Shown here piece by piece: positions 1-11,659 of a stretch of DNA of 64,000 nt. The stretch comes from Tretioscincus oriximinensis (Eukaryota > Chordata > Lepidosauria > Squamata > Gymnophthalmidae). Within the stretch, counting starts at the first letter, position 1, and each line of letters begins with the position of its first letter. The position numbers and the translations under genes were made by a program. A model generated the notes under the pieces. It saw only the letters and a program-made list of their open reading frames with translations, did no database searches and was not told the DNA's origin. Location of the stretch: assembly GCA_022410635.1 (NCBI GenBank), contig JAJVDF010000497.1:568509-632508 (forward strand), read 5' to 3'.

Positions 1-11
1 TGGTCAGCCTA
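1..11. mobile_element. Possible right end of a TA-flanked palindromic MITE, cut by the window edge
   Basis: The first 11 bases, TGGTCAGCCTA, are identical to the right terminus of the palindromic MITE copies that end at 21894 and 55859. The rest of the element would lie outside the window. Only 11 bases support this, so it is tentative. Confidence 0.4.
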
Positions 12-2300
12 AATTGTTACGGATTCTTCTGGATTTTCTGGAATGTAAGTAAAGCACAGCCATGTTCAAACCTGAGCATTTTATGCATAGCTGCTCAGTT
101 GTATAGTTTTTAAGCACTGGCCTCCTAATGTTTATTTCCTTGAGATTCCCAATATACTACTTTTACATTTCCCCACACTCCATAAAATAATTTCATCCAT
201 GTCATACATTCTACAAAATGATTGAAGCCTCATGTCTCAAATTGTCATAAGGAAAACAGGCCGCATAGATCTTCTGCAGAAGGAATCTTAGAATACTGTG
301 AGAAGATGTTGGTGACACGGATCCTTGCTGTACTGGTCTTATTCTGAATTGTATCTCAGAATGGGGATCTGCCACCTGCATGGTAAGAGCAACTAAAGCA
401 GGCAAATCCCCATTCCAGGATATAATTTGAAATAAGGTCAAATACAGAAAGGACCACAGACATGCTTATTTTATTTCAATATACACTATGCCCACAAAAC
501 TCCTCCCTGGTTTAAAGTAATTCTAAAATAAAATTGAATGTTTTTGTGGGCACTCCATATTTCCATTTGCATCTTTCACTAAAACGTCTTTAAAAAACAT
601 TTATGGATCAGCATTTACATTTTAGAATGTATATACAGTATTAGATTTTTGCCCCAAAGTAGCCTTAAAGGAATTTATAAACCAAGTTAATTTGTATCAC
701 AGAATATATTGGAGCCTTTTGTCAGAGTATTAAAGGGGCTGATCCAGCAATGAATAAGAATGGTCTCTAATGTAGATCTTGAGTGATTATTAGTTATATA
801 AATTTCAGTTGTGTACTTTTAATTAAATCAGCAAAGCTTTCTTGATAAACGTAGTAGTACTGAAAAAACCAAAAACTACATTTTTCTTAGGGGGGCGGGG
901 AGGGAACATTTTATATTTTATATATAAAAATTCAGTAAGAAAGTATAATATTTCACAGAAAAATCCACATAACAACAATAAAAAGTCCCCAAACAAACAG
1001 AAACAAATAAAAAAAAAACCAGACTATTAGTCGAAATGCTTGCATGTATCCCAGTAGGTTTTGTTTTAGAACACGAGTCTCCTGGTAGCAAGTTGTGGAT
1101 CACATGGTGCTGGGCTGCACAGAAAGAACAAAATATTTTAATTTTATTTCCTTTTATTATTGACAGGCTAGCGCCACTCAGGTGCTAAATTCTGGTTAGA
1201 CAGTTTAATTACTGGCTAAAACACAAAAATGATGCCAGATAGGCTTCTGCACTTTTCTCTTGAAGCAAACCTTAGGCAAGAATAGAGCAGGTTCCTTCTG
1301 ATTGCTCAGTCAGAAGGGTTGAACATGTTAGATGTCTGTGAGCTAGGTGCACCATTTCCACCCTGGTCATTTTGTCCCATGAACAGTCTGAAAATGATTA
1401 AGTTCATCTTGGTTCCTCAAACGGACTATCATGTAGTATGAACAGACCTTAGATTTGTTAAGGGTACTTTTAGACATAGTATTTTTTATTCTGTCAGGTA
1501 TCTAGAAGCTTTGGTCATATAATGTGAACACAGACTCACTGGAAAAGACTTTAATGCTAGGAAAGATTAAAGACAAAAGGAAGGTGTGATAGACGATGAG
1601 ATGGAGAGTTACCTTCATCGGAGCAACAAATACTAGTTTGGCCGGTCTTAGGAAAATAGAGATTCTGGCTTCTTATAGTCCATGGAATCATGTTGAGTTA
1701 AAGTTGGCCATCATCTCACCTTTTTCTACACTGGCATACTGTGTATAATATATATAAAATACAGTATAGATTAGCAACTGCAGCTGTCTGTCTGACAATA
1801 AACTGCTTCCTAAAAAAATCACATGCGGTGGTTAAGGTTTCAGAAAATGTTTGTCCAACATAGGGGCATGTGCCAGCAATTCAAAGCAATGTCTCATGTC
1901 AAAGGGTAAGGTTATATAAAATCATGGTCCTTGGTCGACCAAATGTTGGGGAAGAAATGAAAATGTTACTTTAAAATAAAGAGGTCTTACTTGAAAATCA
2001 ACTTTAAAAATAAAAATGAAAGTCCAGTATGATATTTTGCTAGGGTTAACCCATCAAATCCAGGAACATGCTTTCTGCTCCTTAACTTCTGCCACATTCC
2101 CTACCAAAAACAGTTTTGTAGAGAGAAAAAGAGAAAATTCCTTTCTCCTCAGGAGCTGTTCTATGCTCCCACATCACTGGCCACCATATTTGGGAGTGAA
2201 ATGTACATAACAGAAAGAAGCTCATTTCCATTTCCACTGCTCAGCTAAGTGATGGCACAGTCACTAGCAAGCCGATGGGACGGGAAGAATACTGTCTGTG
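12..2300. other. AT-rich stretch with no recognisable gene or repeat
   Basis: Only short open frames occur and none resembles a known protein. I see no LINE, SINE or MITE signature. Probably intronic or intergenic. Confidence 0.5.
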
Positions 2301-2304
2301 GCTC

Positions 2305-2345
2305 TATTTTTAGCTAGATTCTATCTGAAATTGTGCCACATAAAC

Positions 2346-2347
<2 letters not shown>
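2305..2347 (+). repeat. Dispersed ~40-bp unit ending in a triplet microsatellite (copy 1)
   Basis: The segment containing TATCTGAAATTGTGCCACAT is nearly identical to 59131-59170. In both places it runs straight into a trinucleotide array, TTA here and GAT in the other copy. This looks like the 3' end of a retroposon whose tail became a microsatellite. The family is not recognised. Confidence 0.5.

Positions 2348-2433
<86 letters not shown>
2347..2433 (+). repeat. (TTA)n microsatellite, ~29 units
   Basis: An uninterrupted TTA array is followed to about 2490 by T-rich low-complexity sequence. Open frames here are poly-Tyr or poly-Leu artefacts. Confidence 0.97.
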
Positions 2434-2507
2434 TTATTTTTTTTTTATTTTTTTTTATTTTATTTTTTTATTATTTATTTATTTATTATTAATTTTGCTC
2501 GATACCA

Positions 2508-2645
2508 CAGGCAGTATCAAGACATCCATCCTACTTGCTATTCCTCCACCCCCCCATCCTACCATCTATTGATGCATTTGCCTTCCACAAATTTATCTCA
2601 TCTTACCTTAAAGCTATCCAGCCTACTATCTACTATCTACCATTT
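2508..2645 (-). mobile_element. CR1-type LINE fragment
   Basis: Aligns by eye with 28130-28230, in the 3' part of the larger CR1 fragment, sharing the AGGCAG.ATCAAGACAT.CATCCTA stretch and the TTAAAGCTATCCAG stretch. Short and decayed. It directly follows the TTA array and T-rich tract. Confidence 0.6.
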
Positions 2646-5005
2646 AAATTAATTGGTAGAACTGGCTAGTTCTAAATTTGGTCTCAAGAGATTCTTCAAG
2701 TTGTGGTTTGGTTTCTTTAAAACCACAAATTTGGATTGCGCGTGTGCCTCAACTTGTTATTTTTGCTCTGCCGTCCACTGCCTCGGATGAATTTGACATG
2801 CAGTATTTAATAGCAAGCAGAGAAAGAATAGCGCTGAGATCCGAAACAGGTATTTTTTTTNAAAAAAGAGAAGATAAAATGCAGGGAACTCAGCAAAAGA
2901 GAGAAAAGTGAAACCTTTAAAAAACCGTATACGCTGTGGAGCACATTATCTGGATGTGCTAATAATATACTGTATACAAGGCCATATTTAGGCAAAATAT
3001 AGATACTGGTAGTACTAAGAAGATATTCATATTTTTATTGCTTTTATTATTATAAAACGCAAAGTAACTGAGGGAAGAGGGGGAGTAAAATAAATAAATA
3101 AAGTAAATAAGTATGTAAATAAAGTACAGCCAATTGGCAAAATACAGCTTAAATCCGACCCTGACAATATGCACTTCATTCAGGTGTCAATGTATGCAAG
3201 AATGCTGGAACGGGGAACACACAACAGACACAGATACATTTAGGATGATTATTTTAATTGATAATTGTTTATTTCCTCAATTAAGGCTCAAGACTATATA
3301 TATAGAGAGAGACTCCAAGTGAAACCATGTTAGAATATTATAGGTATAGCATTCAGCTAAAATATCATAATTCCAATCTGATTTTTTTCTGCCACAAAGC
3401 TGGATTTCATTATATTTTCAAAGGAGCTCCAGTTTGGAAGAGAAAGGGTGATTCCTGGCACTTCATCACCAAGAGTTGATCCAGTTGCCATTAAAATGTC
3501 TCCACTGGAGATATCCAATAACTTCAATTTGAGTTCACTTCACCCTCCTGTAATATGGGCATAATCAGAAGACATAGGGTTATATTCAAGCCATCTGTTA
3601 ATCTCTTTCAACCAGCCAGGGATCAATTTAGATTATATTACGTAAAAATGAATTTCCAAATCACATATAAATTTGCATGCAAATTTATATGCTTTATTTA
3701 GTGCATTTTAGAAGCAGGATCTTTGTTTCAATAAGAGTTATGTTTTGAGAAACTTAAACCACTTTCCCTGGGAAAAGAAATCTCTAACCTATCTTCTATA
3801 TACTGTAGGTAATATGAGTTTATGAACTGCAAATTGCTGGCTTAATGATATGAATTTAAAGAGGTAAACTAATAAGCACTGCTATGAAGGTTCTGGTAAG
3901 ATTCTTTAAGTAATTGCACTGGGATTATGTCTTTCTAATTTATAGTCTATTTATGGAACAAAAGAAGATAAAAACACAATGGAAGTTAAACTAGACCCAG
4001 CTTATTGTGAAAAAGCAAGCCACACGTTTTAGCCCTGGATCTGCAGATGGCTATGAAAACATCTTAAAATCTAGAACCAGACCTGTGAGTCTTGTATTAA
4101 AATGTTGAGCAATAACTTTTATTTGGAAAAAAGACTCTGTATGCTGTTCCTTGAATTCCAATTAAAGTTCCATATAATGTACGAATTTAGGTTTGGTTTA
4201 TGAGCTCTCACTTTCCTCAAACTACAAACAGACATAGAAATAAACAATTTTCTGGAAGGGGGAGGAACCTTTAAACTTTTAGCTTACTAATAAAGGGAAA
4301 AGAAAGCTATGATGAACAATGGCTTTTGATACCATATTTCAAAGCCATATTGCTTGAGAGTGCTGAACTCAATTCATGACATTCACAAGCAAGGCAAACT
4401 CAGACAGAGGCCTGATTCACACGTGGCCTTATTCTGTTCCAGAAAGGGTCAATGACATACTGACCACTTGACATTTCCTGCTAGAACGGGTCCCTGCACA
4501 ATATATGCTAGCTAGGAATAGCATCTGCACAGCAGAGCCCTTAGACCATTTTATATAATAAAGGAAAAAAGATGATAGGAAAAGAAGCAAACTGAGCAAA
4601 ATCTTAAATTATATAGATTAGTGGAAATTCTGATTTTCATTTTATATTTGGCAGCAATCATGCCTTAGTGATGCTATAACCCCCAAATCTAGCACTAAAA
4701 CTATAGCATGAAAAGTAACTCTTGGAAGGTTCCAAAAGTACTTTTTCCTGCTATAGTAGGCATACGAGGTAGCTCACATGTGCAGAGCCTGAAAAAAGAG
4801 GCCACACATGTGCATACAACTATGCAGAAACAAACAGAGGTGAGCACTTGCCCTCGCTCTGCTTGCCATGGTGCTACCATAGCCCTAAACCTGCCCCATC
4901 TGGATGGGACCTCAGTGGATACACAGCAGGTGAAGTCTCCCCTAGCCACTCCTTGCCACCCAAAGTGTCTACCTACTTTGGTCTCTACTGATAATGACAA
5001 TGACA
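2646..5005. other. No recognisable gene; unique-looking AT-rich DNA
   Basis: Contains short AAAT/TAAA runs near 3090-3125 and a short GACAAT repeat near 4990-5010. The open frame at 4708-5079 (plus) overlaps a SINE at its end and resembles nothing known. No splice-flanked exon stood out. Confidence 0.4.
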
Positions 5006-5009
5006 ATGA

Positions 5010-5193
5010 CTATCATGATCTAGTCACAGTCTGTTGCAATTTCTTGCAATGCTTTGTTTCGAATAGCTGGGTTGGCTAGAGCTACTGACTAGTAGAAGGC
5101 GCTCACCCCTGTCCATATTCGACCCAGGGCATCAAAACCCGATCTTTCAGATGAAAGAACAGCACTTAGCCAACTGAGCCATTCATCAAGAAT
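5010..5193 (-). mobile_element. tRNA-derived SINE, type 2
   Basis: Read on the minus strand from 5193, the head GAATGGCTCAGTTGGCTAAG gives a tRNA-like A box, and a degenerate B box lies in GGGTTTTGATGCCC. The middle (GAGCGCC.TCTACT, AGCTCTAGCCAACCCAG) matches the copies at 21082-21366 and 24405-24632. The 3' tail is missing. Confidence 0.75.
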
Positions 5194-5199
5194 CAGAGC

Positions 5200-6580
5200 T
5201 CTGACAAGATTTTATTTTTCAAAGCATGAAAATGCTGATNGCTTTCCCAATACAGCTAGTTGATCACTATGAGAACAAGCTGCCAGATTCAGTGGGCCCT
5301 TGATCCAATCTCGTTGGACATTTCATGTGTTCTTATATTTTTAGCAGCAGCAGNATCATTTAAAAAGGCAAATATTATTAGTTTTAATTGGAGTCTAATT
5401 TTTAACTAGAATGTTTTGAGTACATATTTAATAACTGGAACAGAAGACTGCAATTTATTATGCTGTTTAGCATAATAAATCTGTACATAAAATTGATAGC
5501 ACTGTCTAGCTGCATGCAAACCCTAACTCTAGGCGGTGGGGGAGGCAGGAATAAGAATGAACCAAACTATTTCACTCATTCCAAAGTCTGTTGAGCATCT
5601 TTGTAATTTCAGAATCAAGAATGATTGCAAGGGCCATGGGAATTTCCAAAATTTACTTTGGCTCTCACAAGTGTTACAAGAATACTGGAAACTCATTTTG
5701 GATTTGTGCTCATCATATGAATGTAAATTAGTTTCGGGCAGAATGATTGAAGAAAGAACTGGGAAATCTAGGCCAAGAAATTGCTACATTAGGGCAAAAT
5801 TCTGTTTTCATTCACATTATCATGCAAACTGACAACTTCTACTGAACAATCAGTGACGGATTTAATAGGATTTCAGGCAAAGAAGAGAAAAATCTGGTCT
5901 GTGACTAGAATGTGGTGTTCCTGAAGGACATATTAGAAATGATTAATTCTTTCTAGCTCTATTTGAAACATAAAAGGAATATGTTCAATTCATATACATT
6001 GCTGACAGAGTGCCTTATGACTAAGATCACTCAAAATGTAATAAGTAGCACTTTACCCTACTGTTGTAGGTAATCATGAAAAATGATATTTACAATACTT
6101 GTTCAGTGTTTCTAGAGCCAAATATTTCAACTTTTAATATTCATAGTATATATTTGACATTAAATCCATTTTTGTCCTGGATATGATACTTATTGTCAAT
6201 GCCTTCTCATTAAAGAAAACATCTCATAATACTTTGAATGTATTATAGGGAGTCAGTAATGGAATGCAGTTTTCTGGAAAATGTTTTGTAATGTTTCTTC
6301 ATTCCTTTATCTTGTAACTTCAGTTTCAATTTGCACAGTTTTCTTTTTTTCTTGTCAAGCAACCCCTCTCGTTTCCAACAATTGTGCTATGGGCCCTTAA
6401 CCTAGTATAAACTTGAAAATATTTTGAGAAAAGAAATGTCACCTTCCATCAAATGTTAACCTCAAAAGCTCAAGCTTTGAAGTACACACTATATGTAATG
6501 TTTCTATAAATTGAAGAGAATTTTCCAAAAATGCAAGGAGAATACTGTTTTTATATTTTAAAATGAAAGAACCAGAGAGG
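5200..6580. other. No recognisable gene or repeat
   Basis: AT-rich sequence with single Ns at 5240 and 5354. No transposon ends or convincing exons were seen. Confidence 0.4.
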
Positions 6581-6585
6581 TATTA

Positions 6586-7110
6586 TTGCAAGCGTTTCGA
6601 CCACCCCAGGCCCATATTGCCCCACCAGGGCACATATTGCCTTACCCAGGGCCAGATTTGGGATATATGATGCCCCTAGGTTGCAAAGGTTTTTATGCAC
6701 TTCCCCAAGCACTTCCAGATGGGACAGTAAGTGCTGTTATTTCTGGGGTGGGACAGGAAGTGATGTCACTTCTGGGGCAGGACAGGAAGTGATGTCACTC
6801 CAGGTGCCATTCCTGGAAGCAGATTCCGGAAGTGACAGCATTTGCCCTATGCTCTCTGTCTCCCACTCTCAGCTGCCTATGCAGGGACTGCGGTAGAAGC
6901 CTGGGGCAGACAGGCAAAACAGCACACAGACAGACAGGTGGTGGCACATGCAGAGCAGCAGAGCAACAATACAATGGTTCATGACAGTGGCAGCTCGTGG
7001 TTGTGTCTGGGACATGTGTCTGCAGTACATGTCTGCTGCTGCTGGGACATGCTCAGTAGAAGCAAATGGGAGAAATTTAAACGGCTGGCAATTTGCCACC
7101 CCCCAAAATC
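6586..7110. repeat. GC-richer block with a 29-bp tandem repeat, probably a decayed transposon
   Basis: Clearly richer in G and C than its flanks. Positions 6742-6770 and 6771-6799 are two 29-bp units (TCTGGGG..GGACAGGAAG then TGATGTCACT), with a degenerate third unit at about 6713-6741. Each unit holds an ETS-like GGAAGT next to a CRE-like TGATGTCA. Open frames over the block differ between strands and match nothing known. The class of element is not determined. Confidence 0.45.
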
Positions 7111-7164
7111 CAGGTTATTTTAATTCTTGGAACAAATCGCCTTGATTGTTTTATGCTACTTGTT

Positions 7165-8185
7165 TTGCCTTTGTTATTGTATTCTTCAGTCATGACTTCA
7201 TGATCTCATAGACCATAGCATGCCAGGCCATGTTCTCTTCCTCTGCCTCCCAAAGGCTCAAGTTGGTTGCCTTCATAACACACTCTTACCTTCCTTGTTC
7301 CCTAACATTAGGGCATTTTCCAGTGAACCTGTCTTCTCATTATGTGGCCAAAGTAGTTTTGCTTCAGTTTCAGCATTTGTTGTTCCATGGAAGCCTAGTT
7401 TCATGTTTGCAGCNGCCATTTACAGACTTTGAGCTTAAGAAAATAAATGCGACACTGCTTCCATTTATTCCCTTTCTTTTGCCAAATGAAATGAGACTGG
7501 TTGCCATGCTCTTTTCTAAAAAACATTGAGTTTCAAGCCAGTTTCTGCATATTCCTCCTTCACATTAATCACATTCATTCTTCACTTTTTGCCTTAAGTA
7601 TGGTATCATCTGCATATCTGAAGCTGTTGATATTTCTCCTGGCAATTTTAATTTCAGCTTTTGATTAATCTAGCCTGGCATTTCACACAATGTGCTCTGA
7701 ATATAAATTAAATAAACAGGGTCATAGTGTATCTAGCAAGGGGGGCTTGTAGCACTTTAGAGTCTAACAAGAAATAGGTAAATGACGTGCGTCTTCAGAT
7801 GCTGGTGAAGGGTACTTATAACCTTGTCTTATTCAGCCTTGANTTAATCAATTGTGCCACAATCAGTTTTAATGGTTGCTTTTGTGATCTTCATAAAGGT
7901 TCCTCAGAAGATAGATAAAGTGGCCATGTATTTGCATCCTTTAAAAACCTGCCAGAGTTTGTGGTGATCCATGTAGTCAAAAGTTTCAATATAGTCAATA
8001 ATCCAGCAAATTTTGATAAATTGATCACTAGTTCTTCTGTCGCTTTGGCTTGCACTTCTACGAGTTCTCGGTTTAAACATTGTTGAAGCTGTTAAATCAC
8101 AAAATCCTACTAGTGAGTGAACCGAGCACAATTATCTGGTAGTCAGGGCATTCTTTGGCATTGCCTTTCTTTTTTACATAGTGAT
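7165..8185 (-). mobile_element. BovB (RTE-clade) LINE, decayed 3' half
   Basis: BovB encodes an endonuclease/reverse transcriptase and is widespread in squamates and ruminants. Read on the minus strand, about 8131-7904 translates to an RT segment with DQFIKICWI and a decayed palm motif (ETFDYMDHHKLWQ, where the family has a FDxVDHxKLW form). Around 7614-7597 the catalytic box reads FRYADDT and is intact. The section 7130-7420 resembles the RT C-terminal region, with CATAGCATGCCAGGCC and TGTGGCCAAAGTA, and GCATTCTTTGGCATTGCC near 8150 is also typical. Frames are broken repeatedly. An unrelated insert seems to interrupt it at about 7725-7838. Identification is from remembered family sequence, not an alignment. 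Confidence 0.82.
7725..7838. mobile_element. Unidentified insert inside the BovB copy
   Basis: The BovB-like sequence stops near AGTGTAT (about 7730) and resumes near CAGCCTTGA (about 7835). The DNA between, including TAGCACTTTAGAGTCTAACAA and CTTCAGATGCTGG, resembles a repeat fragment common in reptile genomes that I cannot name. Confidence 0.4.
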
Positions 8186-8189
8186 TTAC

Positions 8190-9215
8190 ATCAAGAAATT
8201 CTATTCACTTTTTTTTAAAAAAAATTAAGTTGCATACAGAATGTGGCAGCCTGGGAATTTTCCCAATAAAAATGGTGAGAGTCAAAAACTATATGGTTCA
8301 TCCTATACACCATGGTACTGAAAGTGCTCACAGCTAAGGGTGGGAGTGATTGTTTATAAAGGATTCAGTTTCCTAGGGAAACAGAAGGCCTTCATCCTTG
8401 TCTTCTCTTAATCCAGACATTTTGCAGGACTAAGCATTACAGATCAGTTTTGTTTTTGTTTCACTACTAGCTATTACTTACCTTGGCATTCTTAGCTGAG
8501 GTNTGATACAACAAATAGATGGACTATGCATATCTCATACTTCCTGGCTATTAGCCCATGTCAGTACTGCCCCCACATTTGCAGCCAGAAAGCAGAAGAA
8601 GAGGAACTATACCAGATAAACTTCTAAAGTACATTTTCATGTAACTAAACTCTCACTGTTAAAAAAGCAAATCTGAATTCCTGAAACCTTGTGCTCATAC
8701 AATGTTTCCTTCTTCTCTCCAGAGTAGTAGAACTTTCAACCAGTAGTGCAGTTAAACTTTCTGGAAATACTTATTTAATTCTTAACAATCCATCTTCTTG
8801 ATACCTATTTTTCCCCTCCTCCCTATCCTTCCTTCACTCACACACATTTGATTTGGAATTTGCTAGGTCCCTCTGTTTGTCATGCAAATTCTCAGTTCTG
8901 TTCTTTTTATGATAATGTAAAATAAAGTAGTGTCTTAAGCAACATTATAAATCATTTGCTTTCTATTACGCACAGCTGGTTTTGTTACAGTAATGATTTT
9001 GTGTGGGTGCACACTGTTATGGATTTTAAAGGCATTCTTTGCTTATGGCCTGCATGCAATTGATGTTTGCACAAATATACGGAGATAAAGACATAAGAGT
9101 AATTTATTCTAATGTGTTATCTTTTTTTTTCCTTTCCCAAGTACACCTACTCTATAAAACACTTCTGTTTACTTCTCTCTCTCCCCACACCCACCCTTGA
9201 CACTGTCTCAAGCTT
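8190..9215. other. No recognisable gene or repeat; upstream flank of the exon candidate
   Basis: AT-rich. From about 9160 it becomes pyrimidine-rich (TTCTCTCTCTCCCCACACCC), which would serve as the polypyrimidine tract for the exon candidate at 9220. Confidence 0.4.
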
Positions 9216-9219
9216 TCAG

Positions 9220-9303
9220 CTTGCTAAAGATCCAGAATGAAAATCAAAACCAGCTGGAGATGTTATATGGGTTTAACTTACTCAAAAGAACACAAGATGA
9301 GCG
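9220..9303 (+). CDS. Candidate internal coding exon of an unidentified gene
   Basis: The sequence shows a pyrimidine-rich run, an acceptor AAGCTTTCAG, 84 open bases and a strong donor GCG|GTAAGAA. Read with one leading base, the 27 complete codons begin LLKIQNENQNQLEMLYGF and end LLKRTQDE, a charged, probably helical stretch. The other two frames stop within seven codons. The length is a multiple of three and leaves two bases (CG) for the next exon. An alternative acceptor AAG at 9210-9212 would add seven bases (CTTTCAG). I do not recognise the protein. The candidate last exon at 59841 has the matching phase. Family and function are unknown. A chance open frame remains possible because 27 codons is short. 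Confidence 0.38.
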
Positions 9304-11500
9304 GTAAGAATTAAGCAAACCACAAATTATTTTGGAGTGTCTGGTTTATATTAGAAGTAAACTTTTCACTGCTGATTGTTGTTTCAAAACGATTGCCTCG
9401 ATTTTTGATACTCTTCTTTGTGATCTAATGCAAGCGATGTCCCACCGGTTTAATCCATTGTTAGTCCAGGATTAATTTATTATTATTATTACNGTCATAT
9501 GCCCTGAATTTTTTCTCAGTCGGTTTTCTTGGCATGGTACCAATAAGCAATACTGTTTCAAGTAGAATGAAAATGCAATATTGAAAGAAGTATTTCCCTT
9601 TGTTGTTGGCACGTAGNAATTTCACACCTTGAAAGGAATCTAACCACATCAGAATGGACTGTATCTGCTTCCAATAGGCCAATGAGAGAGAATGTTAAAG
9701 AAAGAATTGGAAATTTATTTTTCATTTTCAAAAATGCAACATTATCACTAATAGAATGGGGTGCAGTGTGGAGTGTCTAAATTGAGTCCCCACATGCAAA
9801 TAAACTGTCTTTAAACCTTCTGGAGAACAAACATAATTTAGTTTTTCCATGGTTTTAGTCCAGAAAAAACAAGGGAGACTAAGCTCATTCTTCAGGATGT
9901 AAAGAAGTTTTAAGAATAAATGTGTGACTAGGCCCTTGTTGTTTTGCTGTTTTCACCCAAATAGTCTCCACAAATGTATTGTGCACTGCTCTTTGATAAA
10001 AAGGGTTGTATAAATAAATGTTGTCATCATCATCATCATCATCGTCATCATCATTGTCGTCATCATCGTCATCATCACATCTTTCACCTTACAATTGTTG
10101 CCCAGCTTTCTTCTTGTGCTTGTAGTTTATTCCTGTAACTGATTCTTATATTTGTTTTCTAAGTTTACTTCTTTTACAATTAAAATCCAGCTGGTTCAAA
10201 TTTCATCTTTGAGATCAGCTCTCTAATTATGTATCTAATTTACACGTACTGTTTAATTACACAAATTAAAAAAAATCCTAGCATGTGCTTTATTCTACAC
10301 TTTTCCTAGCACCCACCTTGTGATCTATATTGAGCACACACAAGTCCAGCCAATCAGAGAAAGATTTTCAGTTTGCTGATCCAGAAAAATATAGGAAAAG
10401 CAACTTTAATGGCTTCTTGAGTTCTTCCAAAATGTGTATCCAGGCATCTTTAGGCAAATGTGGATGCCACCATTTTATTTATATGTGTTGTCATATTTTC
10501 CTTGTGCAATGGCATCTTTTAGCAGGCTCAATAAATCATGAGATTGATTGCATATTAACAGCTGAAAGCACCTGAATAATATGGTGAGGACCACTCAATC
10601 TTGCTTTCAGTAAAATGAGTTAATTGAATTTAGTATATTTTTTCTATACATTATTCAGGCAAACTGTCTTTTTTAATATGGCTAAAATATACAATGATGG
10701 AATTGGTCTGTGTCTTTATTGATCCCTTGCTTAATTCCATGTCCTGTTTATTCTACCCACCCTCCCTAAATTGAAAAGATGATTCTTTTAGATTTGGGTC
10801 TACTAGAGACCAGTGACTTAAGTATTAAAGTAATGTGGTGACGTCTTTACAAAAGATGTCCATATAAGGAAATTCTGGCAGTAAATTTAACAATATCAAG
10901 TTAAATGTTTAATAACTCCATGACAATTAAAACTGGATAAACAAATGTTTTCAGACAACTTGCACTATTTGAAAGATCTTTTTCCTCTTTTAGTATTAAA
11001 CTAATCAGATCTGTGAACAATTTTTGCAGTCATAGAAGTGTCATTAATATTTTGATGGATTTTGCATTTATTACATGGATTTGCATAATTAGATTTCATG
11101 GTACTATAATCATTTTACCTACCCAAACAACTGAGTGATCATTGTATTGAATTAAGTTGTTCAAAATGCCAGTCTTGTTTCTACTTTTCGGTTAAGAAAC
11201 TCTAGGTCCTTTGCCATTTTTCAGCAAAGCTCATATCACTCCTTCAATGTGCTCAGTGAATAGCGTAGATTAGCTCTTGTGATTTAGAGGAAGTACAACA
11301 TTGTGTGAATATATATTTGCATTACAACTAATCTAGGCAGCATTTTTTTAAATATTAACCTTGGGATTCTGTTCCATATGACATATAGCTCAAAATGCAC
11401 TAGACCTTATTCTGTTCCATAAGGAGTCTACTGGTTGACTGCCTTGCTATGTATTTTAGCAAGGGAAATGGTGACAGGAACAAATCCCTGAGCTCCAATC
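9304..11500. other. No recognisable gene; putative intron
   Basis: AT-rich sequence with a triplet microsatellite at 10020-10079 and otherwise only short open frames. If the exon candidates at 9220 and 59841 are real and adjacent, this starts an intron of about 50.5 kb. Confidence 0.35.
10020..10079 (+). repeat. (TCA)n microsatellite, interrupted
   Basis: About 20 TCA units with TCG and TTG interruptions. The preceding GTTGTATAAATAAATGTTG resembles the TATAAATAAAT end of a LINE/SINE tail, so the array may have grown from one. Confidence 0.9.
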
Positions 11501-11503
11501 TAA

Positions 11504-11652
11504 GGCTGCATCCACTCATCACTTATTTATTCCACTATATTTGGATATTCCACATTAAAGAATGGATATTCTGGAATAAACCAGCCCACACAATGCTTTA
11601 TTGTGGAATATCCAAACNTAATGGAATAAATAAGTGATGTGTGGGTGCAGCC
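11504..11652. mobile_element. Palindromic MITE, PIF/Harbinger-like ends (family A, copy 1)
   Basis: The left end GGCTGCATCCACTCATCACT pairs with the right end GTGATGTGTGGGTGCAGCC, and the pairing continues inward through TTATTTATTCCA and TTTGGATATTCCACA, so most of the 149-bp element is one hairpin. It is flanked by TAA on the left and TAT on the right, consistent with a slightly mutated 3-bp TWA target duplication. The open frame across it is an artefact. Related copies lie at 39332-39481 and 49150-49295. Confidence 0.8.
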
Positions 11653-11659
11653 TATGATA

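Noticed and set aside
1..45. Exon end: an open frame GQPKLLRILLDFLE before a GTAAGT donor that could join a 9213 acceptor in phase
   Set aside because: The first 11 bases equal the end of the family D MITE, so the frame begins in transposon DNA and only about ten codons remain.
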